NCBI GenBank assembly: GCA_963575645.1
Contig: OY754476.1
Span: forward strand, 2,728,001-2,792,000
Direction of reading: 5' to 3'
Length of the DNA: 64,000 nucleotides
DNA from: Xanthostigma xanthostigma
Lineage: Eukaryota > Arthropoda > Insecta > Raphidioptera > Raphidiidae
The notes under the pieces are model-generated. The model saw only the letters and a list, made by a program, of their open reading frames with translations, did not search any database and had not been told where the DNA came from. Both the position numbers and the translations under genes were made by a program. This document shows positions 56,546 through 64,000 of the stretch, one piece after another. Positions within the stretch are counted from its first letter, which is position 1; every line of letters starts with the position of its first letter.

Positions 56546-57729
56546 CTGCTGTCGTAATAAGATAAACTCTTAAAAACATTTTCTCTGCCTATTCGTGAAG
56601 ACAGCATGCAAATTGGTAGAACAGTTTTCGAGTTTTCACGATCAGACAGGCAAACAGTCGTATATATTTTAGAGATTCCCAAACTTTCTACCCTCTCAGA
56701 TTTCAGTTCAACAGTAAAACAAATGAGATAGTGTGATCCGATACCATCTTAAACAGATATTGTGGTAAAGTAAAATGGCATCAAAGTTGATTTAAATTAT
56801 AACAGAAACCGCGTCACGCATAATAAATTTGCACTTCATCCTATGTCGCAATGACAGCTCTATAAAGTAGCGTCGTCACAAACTAGATGTTGACACGATG
56901 CGATGAACAAATGATGGCGTGCTGAGTTGGCAGACATTTTTTTCTCAATTTTTTGGCCTAAATCCTGGATTTTCTGTCATTAAATTTTCCAATTTAGCAA
57001 AATTGTTTCGGACGTTGATTTGGAGAGAATAACGTTTTGAGACAGTGTATATAATATGTATATGTATTAACTTTTGGTCGTACTTCTGAGTTAAGACGTT
57101 AATGGTTAGTGAAACAGCTGGTTATTGTTTGTTAACAACAGCTTGTTAAACCACTAAATGTTCTTTAATTTGAATCTTTTAAATGATAATTAATTACTGT
57201 TTTTTACCAGGTACCGCCGCAGTTAAATAAAGATCAATAAGTATAATTGGTTTTTCACTGAAGAAAGAGTGTTTTTTTGTTAAGACTAAATATTTAAAAT
57301 CATTTAACCTTTTTGACACGTGAATGAGCGTTATTAAATTAAACATTTTTTTTGAAATTACAAGCTAATTTAGTATAACTTTTGAAATTTGATATAATGA
57401 GAATATTAACGAGATACCTGATTGTAATTTCGATTTTATTTTGGTATTTTGTGAACGACTGAATCGATTTCAATGAAACAATCTATTAGTACTCAAACTT
57501 ATTTGTCTCTCTATGCTCGGACTATAAAACAAGGTATTTTATAACCGATATTTACGCGACCGAGAACGCCAATAGAGGTTTGTTTAAATATTTCGTTTTC
57601 TTTTATTTGTGGAAAAACAACAATATAATGTACAGTCGTTAAAAAAAGATTAAAGGACAGCTTGGTGTAACAGTTAACGAAGAGCTCTGAGAATTCTGTC
57701 AGACATAAAAGTACAAGAGTAGAATGCAA
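56546..57729. other. No gene recognised
   Basis: AT-rich. A 72-codon minus frame (57511-57729) has no recognised domain. Confidence 0.4.
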
Positions 57730-57970
57730 GTTTATTTAAAACTAGCGGGTCGCTAGTTTTAAATAAACGCACCTGAATTTGTAGATTGCTCCGTTTTTTC
57801 GTCGACTTACGTTGCAAAATTGATCTCCACGAAAAGCGCTTTTATTTTAACGCGATAATATATAACGTATGTCCATCCTGAAGGGCCATTCTAAATATTG
57901 GTGATTTTTTTTTTAAATCGGATAAAGTTTCCTCCTACATCCCAAACTTACAAACTTTACCTCTTTATAA
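57730..57970 (-). mobile_element. Helitron-like element, family 2, with palindromic 3' edge
   Basis: Minus strand: AAGTTTGTAAGTTTGGGATG, GGATGGACATACGTTATATA, GCGTTAAAATAAAAGCGCTT, GTGGAGATCAATTTTGCAAC, GCAATCTACAAATTC. At the 3' edge lies a perfect palindrome (57730-57747, 57751-57768; GTTTATTTAAAACTAGCG with 3-base spacer) that contains CTAG on both sides, in place of the usual hairpin. Confidence 0.6.
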
Positions 57971-58104
57971 TTTTAATATATGATTATGATTCTTCCCGAT
58001 CTATTTACGTTAATTCAGGTATATAATATGCAAAAGACTATTTGTAAAAAATTACAACACCCACTCAAATTTACATGGTTATAATAAGGAACAGACACCA
58101 TTGA

Positions 58105-58284
58105 ATTATTGAATTTATATCACTCAAAAAATCAGCATTTGCTATGAATGATTTTGCTCCGAAACTATGTAACAAAATTTCAGACTATATTAAATGTATA
58201 GAAATAAAAACTTTTAACGATGTCATAAAAGAAATGCTTTCTGCACTGTTGAGAAGTTTTGATATTAGTGCTGTTTTTTTTTAA
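58105..58284 (+). pseudogene. LINE C-terminal remnant, CR1/Jockey type
   Basis: Open for 59 codons to TAA 58282-58284. Seen: SLKKSAFAMNDFAPKLCNKI, then DYIKCIEIKTFNDVIKEML. Known: many CR1/Jockey-type LINE proteins end in a similar stretch with a hydrophobic-N-(K/L)-(I/P) segment, then KTF..IK.(M/F)L. It starts after a stop at 58102. The following AATAAAGTAATACAATACAA looks like a short 3' repeat tail. The upstream part of the protein is missing. The match is by eye and modest. Confidence 0.45.
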
Positions 58285-58346
58285 ATATTTTTTGACTTAT
58301 ATGTATAAGATTCTTTTATATTGATGAATAAAGTAATACAATACAA

Positions 58347-60056
58347 TCGCGCGCTCATAATACACCAGTTGTGCAATTTCAGCGAATAGTGTGCGGCCTT
58401 ATACTTACATATTATCTGACGATGTATAAGACTACTTAGTCGCACAGTCGTGATACAAAAAGTACCCTGTCGCCATGTGCGTGCGTTAGCTATGTTTACA
58501 ATTTACCATTGGCGATATTGTTTAATATTTTAGAGAATGAAGTATCGTCGTATGATAATTTTCTGTAAGATTCCATGTATATTTGTTGACAGCTAGTAAT
58601 TTCTCAGAGAATGGCACCATAAATTAGCGTAAACAGACAATTGGACCATTCATAATTTCGTTATAGTGAAAATAGAAATACAAGTCTTATAGTACTCACG
58701 TATTCAGACGATTCACAAACACATAACAATGAATATTAAATATATGTATATTTACTTATGCATTTATTTGTGTACGTATAGGGTAGATCATTATTATACA
58801 AGTTGTCTCAAAACAATGTAAAAAACAGTTTTCACCCTTTTTGTACGATTTTAAAAAAGTGTCCACATATTTTCATACGATTCTCTTTCTGTCTGTTTCA
58901 CAATAATATTATCCTTTCGTTAGATTAATTCGGTAGCTTTTTTTTATATCGATCTTAAATTATTTCGGGGCTAGAATTATTTTAACCGAAGTTCAATAAC
59001 ACGAACCCATTAAACAAATTTTCAATATCTCGTATGATTTTCACTTCTTCCATTTCAGGTTTGATTGCATTCGTGATTACTTCCTCTTAAATCCCTAATT
59101 CGATGCATGCATGCAGGGCTTTTTAACCCAAATGATAAATTATCTTATATTCGCCTTCGTCGCGTTAAGACAGGACTCCGAGACAGAGTCACCCAACGAC
59201 AACTAATTTTTAGTAAAATTTGATACATAAATTATAGGGCTTCCACATAATATAAAGGATATATAGTTATAGACACTATAATTTTATTAAATATTCCCGT
59301 TGGATTTTGATGGAACAATGTAAATCACTTATGGGAGTCAATCTATAAATGGGACGAACCGTGGATTCGGCTAGTTTTCTTTAAAATGACGAAACGTCAC
59401 CTAAAAAAAACTAAAACAAAAATTGTAACAAGTTGAACAAGGGCTGTGGAGATTAAAATTACGTTCTTGAAGTGTCATTAATTATGACAGATGATTTTGT
59501 TGCATGCTGTATGTAGATATGTTTGGGTAAACAGAATAGATTTTAGGTCGTGGTGGGCTATCCTGTGTTCTAATATTGGCTGCTTCACTATCTCGCAGTT
59601 CAGCTCAAGGCTCCCTGCTTCAACAATATAATAATTGCATTTACGTATTCCGTCAAATCAGCATTTACACCATCGAAATTACAGACTAGATGTGAGCAGT
59701 TCCAATCATAACGTCTTCAATAACATCGCATCCTCATTCTGTTCTCATAGTCAATATTTTCATTATGTTAATAATTTTGATTTGCTAAGATTCTAAATTA
59801 TATTTGTACAACTGTATGTACTTATGCAATGCGACTCAAATAAAGCTCAGTGTATCACGTTTTATTGAAAACCATAATGTAATTTCTTCATTAAAGAACT
59901 GCATTTGATGATGAATATTTCGGAAAAATAATCAAAAGTGCGTTTATTTAGGCATATTTAGTGTTATATCTAAATGAACTAAACTTGTTTTCACCATGGA
60001 GCAAATCCTTCAAAATCAATATATTTTCTTCATTCAGGTGGCTGTAGAATAATAAT
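58347..60056. other. No gene recognised
   Basis: AT-rich; no frame above 60 codons and no repeat termini. GACGAAACGTC at 59389 is a short palindromic word without the other half of the ribozyme-like motif. Confidence 0.4.
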
Positions 60057-60349
60057 AATTGTTAACAGTTTTGAAGACAACGTCTACAGTGGCCAAAGGA
60101 TCCAGAAAAACGCAATTACAGATATTAAATTTGCATTTATTGACTAACATTTCGAAGGATTTACCCTCATCCTCAGAGTACAAATTCCGTAAATATGTAA
60201 TATGTAATAATATGAAATGTTTGTACTCTGAGGATGAAGGTAAATCCTTCGAAACGTTAGTCAATAAATGCTAATTTAATATCTGCATTTTGCGTTTTTC
60301 TGGATCCTTTGGCCACTCTATAGACGTTGTCTTCAAAATTGTTAACAAC
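60057..60349. mobile_element. Foldback element family C
   Basis: Arms 60057-60184 and 60220-60349 are inverse: AATTGTTAACAGTTTTGAAG, GGCCAAAGGATCCAGAAAAA, CTAACATTTCGAAGGATTTA at the left and their complement at the right. Each arm carries a CTGAGGA...CGAAAC motif. The overlapping 71- and 76-codon opposite frames are translations of the two arms (both give KDLPSSSEYK), so they are not genes. Confidence 0.8.
60224..60263 (+). ncRNA. Hammerhead-like motif, family C right arm
   Basis: Seen: exact CTGAGGA core (60228-60234), one extra T, a GAAGG-TAAAT-CCTTC hairpin with 5 perfect pairs, then GAAACGTT and AGTC. ACT before the core can pair with AGT after GTT. Differences from a canonical ribozyme: an extra base between core and stem II, U and not C at the cleavage position, and a minimal stem III. 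The left arm (60143-60184, minus strand) has the same motif with GAAATGTT. Confidence 0.35.
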
Positions 60350-60375
60350 TAATTTTTGGATCGCTTGTTCTTTAC

Positions 60376-60794
60376 TTAATAAAATAATGCGTTTAACGTC
60401 CGTTTCTCGACTTTATGTCAACAGACGCCATTTGCACCATTACTATTTTCCATCTACCACACTTTCCGTTATTTTCTATACTTTTAAACTTTATCTTAAC
60501 AATTAATAGCAATGGGCGAATGAAAGAATTTTAGGAAATTAGGAAAAGGTAGGTAACCTGTAAGTATAGGAGTTTGACAGGTAATCGGCCATGACCTTGA
60601 ATAAGGGAACCATCTCGATATTTATTTAGAATTATTGAGGAAAATCTTAACAAGATGACCGGTACAGGAATTCCCGTTTCTCGGCGAGAGGCAGTAGGAA
60701 AAAGTCCCAACCACATCTGCCCTCGTCGGGGTTCAAACCCAGTACCTCTCGAATGCGAGTCCAGTGCTCTCACCACGACGCTACATTGCTCGGT
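60376..60794 (-). mobile_element. tRNA-derived SINE, copy 4
   Basis: Tail AATAAAATAATGCG at the left, body CGTCCGTTTCTCGACTTTAT, CAGGTAATCGGCCATGACC, head on the minus strand AGCAATGTAGCGTCGTGGTG, AGAGCACTGGACTCGCATTC, GGTACTGGGTTTGAACCCC. Slightly shortened in the middle of the body. The opposite 74- and 81-codon frames are SINE sequence. Confidence 0.85.
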
Positions 60795-61609
60795 GACTGT
60801 AGAATATTTGGGAAAAATTTATATTTACAACCGTTTTAAGGTGTTTTACGATTATTTTGGTATCTTTAGGATTTTATGAATGAAATAACTAGCCCTGGAT
60901 AATAACTTGTTAAAGTAAAGGCCTTTCATTTAAAAAAATGAACTAGTATTTAAGTTTGTCTTCGCTATTTGTCATATTTGATGAGAGAAAAAAGAGAATA
61001 GAAATCAGTGTTATAGTAAAAATGAAAAGTTATTCGTTGAAAAGTGCGAAACGTAAATTTTTTGGTCCCGTGTAAAAGACATTTTCAAGTCATAATGCTA
61101 CAATAAAAATTTTATATTTTTGTAAAGAATTGCGTTTACTTATTTACTGATGGAATTAAAAAGTTTTAAGTTCGTATTCAAACCGATAATTCCTTTGATT
61201 GCAGTCTTTTTATTTTAAAGCAAAAGAAGGCACTTAATATACCCTTAAATGTCATATTGACCATTTGCTCATCCGCGGACATTGTTAGTATACTTTTCTT
61301 TTTAAGTGAAACAGTCTCCAATTGATCTATATTCTATTGTCCTCCAGTAGATGGGCTAAGTAGTTCTTTTGACTACGTTTTAAACCCTCCGTGGCTCGGC
61401 TTTCTATTTGTGTACACAAACATTTCTTTCTTCATAAACGTAGTCTGGACTTTTTTTTTATTTTATAGAAAAAAGTATATCGGCGACTGACTTCACGTCG
61501 GTTTTTATAGAGAATAAAATGAATTTCTAATAATGCTCCATTTTCATTAATATCCAAAACGACGCCCGGATGCACTATCTTCGCTCGCTCATTCATTCCA
61601 ATTTATAAT
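60795..61609. other. No gene recognised
   Basis: AT-rich; no supported feature. Confidence 0.4.
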
Positions 61610-61800
61610 CTAGTGGCCCGGGTCAGCTTCGCTCAAAATTCGTAGATTGCCATCGTTTCTTAATCGACTTCCGATGCAAAATTGGTCACCGTGAAAAGTG
61701 CTTTTATTTTAATGCGATAATATATAAGTCGAATTTTTTTTTAAATTGGATGAGTAGTTTCGGAGATAACCTCCTACACCATTTACCAACTTTACCTCCG
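61610..61800 (-). mobile_element. Helitron-like element, family 2
   Basis: Minus strand: GGTTATCTCCGAAACTACTC, ATCCAATTT, TATATTATCGCATTAAAATA, GGTGACCAATTTTGCATCGG, GGCAATCTACGAATTTTGAG, CGAAGCTGACCCGGGCCACT, AG. The 3' terminus is CTAG at 61610-61613 with a slightly changed hairpin. Confidence 0.65.
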
Positions 61801-62809
61801 TTCGCTCGAATTTATTAACTACAGTTAACTATAATTTATATTATATTGTACTCCACTTTGCACTTTGAAAAGTAAGCTATCGAATAGTAAAAAATCGTAT
61901 TCAAATCTTTTCACTACAGTGGATTCAACCCAATAATAATTTCATCCGAGCGTTGTTCGTTGATTCTTGTTTTTTTCACATTTATCTATGTTTTTGGGGA
62001 TTTATGAATTCATAAATATAAAAATACTAAACTGCGTTTTTGGGCAGTCGAGATTTGATTCCTTTCCCCTTTTTTGAACGCATTAGTTCATTAATCGAGG
62101 ACTTATTGTGTTGTAAATTACATATTTTTGCAAGCTTTTGTGTGACCCTTTTGGAAGAAATCCGGTTAAAAATAAATTGTCTATGACAGATGTTAAGTAA
62201 TATTTTATTATTTTAATTCTGGAATTTTAAACACTTCAGTTGTTTTTATTTTGATAGGTTGTGTAACGTTAATGTTTATAGATTTGAAACTGGCAATTGT
62301 ATTCCTATAGCAGGGTGGGGGACGTATAGGTCGGGTTGATACATCTGAGCCTTAGTCCCAAGTAAACAAGCCCACCGTGCCCTGCATCGCGTTCGTATAC
62401 ACAACGACCTAAGTCCAGCCGACAAAGGACGGTGGTGCAACGTTAAATGAAACAAAATCAACCAAAGCACACTACGTCGTCAGGGCTATTGTGAGGATAC
62501 ATGATATAAAAAAGCCCTACCTGCTTTCTTCTTGAGTCAGAGGTATCTGATAATGTCAATACAAGCGCCTATACGACTTATATACCGGGTTTTTTGACTG
62601 TTCAGTTTGATTCGTAGGTTAAAATGACCATCTTTGTTTGTGTAACGTCACAGGAATAACTCCCTGTGACGTACGTAAAAAATAACACAATGTGGAATTT
62701 AGAAACTACAAAATAACATTTTATTTGACAATATCATCTCTATACATATACTTACCGTATACCTACTCATTATTATTATCTAATTATTTGTACCTTCTTT
62801 TTTTGTTTT
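61801..62809. other. No gene recognised; GC-rich patch at 62290-62520
   Basis: The 62290-62520 part is near half G+C (GGGTGGGGGACGTATAGGTC, GCCCTGCATCGCGTTCG). It carries a 64-codon minus frame of no known family; the plus strand is broken by stops. It may be decayed coding DNA. ACGTCACAGG...CCTGTGACGT at 62646-62674 is a small palindrome. Confidence 0.35.
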
Positions 62810-62908
62810 GTTTTTCTATGTGCTAATGGCCTCGCAGTCGAAGCACACACTTTTGTTATGTTTATTGTATTTTTTGATTTGATTATTTTTCTGTAAATAA
62901 AAAAAAAA
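62810..62908 (+). mobile_element. LINE 3' end with poly(A)
   Basis: TATGTGCTAATGGCCTCGCA, GTCGAAGC then TGTAAATAAAAAAAAAAAAA shares the GCTAATGGCCT-GC-G-CGAAGC word with the 3' UTR of the LINE remnant ending at 44932. No coding part is retained; it is a strongly 5'-truncated insertion of a related LINE. Confidence 0.6.
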
Positions 62909-63337
62909 AAACATTTTATTTGAATGTTTGAAGGAATAAAAATGGTATATCTTTGAAATTTTTATTCAAAGAAATCTCTTCAAATTAATCATAGTTACAT
63001 TCAAAAAGAAAACACGCACTTCTGTATTTTTTCTGTAAGGGTGAATTTGAAAAATATCCAAAAATGTAGTTTTTTGCGATTTTTGGAAACATTTTGATTT
63101 GCCTTATTTTGATGATATTTATAATAGAAAATACGTTTTTATTTTTTAACGTAACGTGGATTTTTTACGGGCTAAAAAAAGAGGTTATCAATTCAAAGGT
63201 TGTCAGTTGCTTTTTTTTAGTTTAATAATCAAATATTCAAAACAAGTCTGTTAATAACGTGCAAACTACTTTTTGCAAAAAAAGGTTATAAGTAATCAAC
63301 AAAAAAAGTGAAAAATAAAACTTATTATCAAAAAATT

Positions 63338-63510
63338 GAGCCGCCTTCTAAAAAAATTACTTAAAAGAGAAACATAATAAAATTTTGACATCGGCGCCGA
63401 TTTAACTAGGTAGGTACTTACTATTTTTTTTTTATATACTTTTATTAAATTAGCGTCGGCCTCTAAATTTTATTATCTTTCTCTTTTAGTGGTTTTTTTT
63501 AAAAAGGCTC
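63338..63510. mobile_element. Small TIR element, 173 bp
   Basis: GAGCCGCCTTCTAAAAAAAT, AAAAGAGAAACATAATAAAA, TTTTGACATCGGCGCCG at the left and the inverse (GCGTCGGCCTCTAAATTTTA, TTATCTTTCTCTTTTAGTGG, AAAAAGGCTC) at the right. Arms of about 60 bp with differences. The 116-codon frame that starts in its right arm (63489-63839) is AT-rich and unrecognised. Confidence 0.6.
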
Positions 63511-63902
63511 CATTTGTTTTTATATCAAAAGTATTTACATTTTTGTTGACCACTCCTGCTATCTGGTCAATGATGGACGCGGCGTGGCCAGTAAAGAAAA
63601 AGAACATCAATCGTAGTGATGTCTTACTTTACCCTCATCTATACTTCTGCATTTCTTTGCATAACATGATATTTACTAAAACGAGAAAGGAGATACAAAT
63701 ACAAATAAAAATTTACTTACCTTGTCGAGTTCTAAATTTGTTTTTGTTTTTGACTCTGGTAGTGGTTTTACATTTGTTATCAACTGGTATAAAAAAAAAT
63801 GGTGGCATACCTATTTACCTTACCTTTCTTATTTTTTGACGACGTCAAAACATTCGGTTCACAATTATTGTATTACGAAAAGTACATAATCATTAATAGT
63901 AA

Positions 63903-64000
63903 TCTATACTAACATTATAAATAGGTAAAAGTAAGTTTAGATGTAGGAGATAATCATAGGCGTATGTTATACTTTCATCTAGAAATTTAAGGTTAATAGT
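63903..64000 (+). mobile_element. Helitron-like 5' end, family 2, runs off window
   Basis: A|TCTATACTAACATTATAAA, AGTTTAGATGTAGGAGATAA is the 5' terminus seen inverted at 29800. Similarity fades after GATAATC, so this copy has an internal deletion or is interrupted. Confidence 0.6.

Noticed and set aside
59389-59399. GACGAAACGTC as a fourth ribozyme-like site
   Set aside because: Only the GAAAC half is present; no CTGANGA core or hairpin lies upstream and no foldback surrounds it.
60034-60274. Opposite 76- and 71-codon frames sharing the peptide KDLPSSSEYK
   Set aside because: The sharing is due to the two inverse arms of foldback family C, not to protein homology.

Overview
The window looks like gene-poor, AT-rich insect nuclear DNA built almost entirely of interspersed repeats. 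No host protein-coding exon, rRNA gene, CRISPR array or operon could be supported; almost all open frames are short and lie in AT-rich or repeat DNA. The order of insect is not settled. Copies of an AGGGTTCCGTAC...GTACGGAACCCT repeat, an RTE-like tail ending in TGATAGATCAGTCAAGTCAG, and many Helitron ends with a C-rich 3' hairpin before CTAG resemble Lepidoptera repeats known to me. The tRNA-derived SINE with a GGAAAACCTCA and GATGGCCGG body is a type I also associate with hemimetabolous insects.

Layout. 0-16 kb: TIR elements (a TA-flanked MITE, a TTAA-flanked piggyBac-like MITE, the AGGCCTAG MITE, a CAGGGG hAT MITE with target duplication), RTE-like tails, foldback elements and one SINE. 16-31 kb: a complete GGTTCCGTAC repeat, a strong foldback element (17.2-17.7 kb), a solo LTR with 4-bp target duplication (22.78-23.15 kb), a second hAT MITE, a perfect 63-bp inverted repeat (28.0 kb), and a Helitron-like element with a nested MITE (29.4-29.8 kb). 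33-40 kb: several Helitron-like ends and two very long inverted repeats. 42.8-51 kb: two opposite copies of a Helitron-like element carrying a tRNA-Lys-derived segment, a LINE C-terminal remnant, a hAT element with perfect 8-bp duplication, and a SINE. 52-64 kb: more Helitron ends, foldbacks, a tRNA-like head with an internal 32-bp tandem duplication, two SINEs, another LINE remnant and a LINE 3' tail.

The most interesting signal is that three otherwise dissimilar foldback families (near 17.5, 18.8/45.1 and 60.2 kb) share a layout of C(T/C)GANGA, a short hairpin, then CGAAAC, usually followed by GTC or GTT, with flanking bases that can pair. This is the layout of a type I hammerhead ribozyme, as known in the LTR-like repeats of Penelope-like retroelements. 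It is inference from reading the sequence; no folding or search could be run. Coordinates of repeat edges are by eye and may be off by several bases unless a target duplication is stated.
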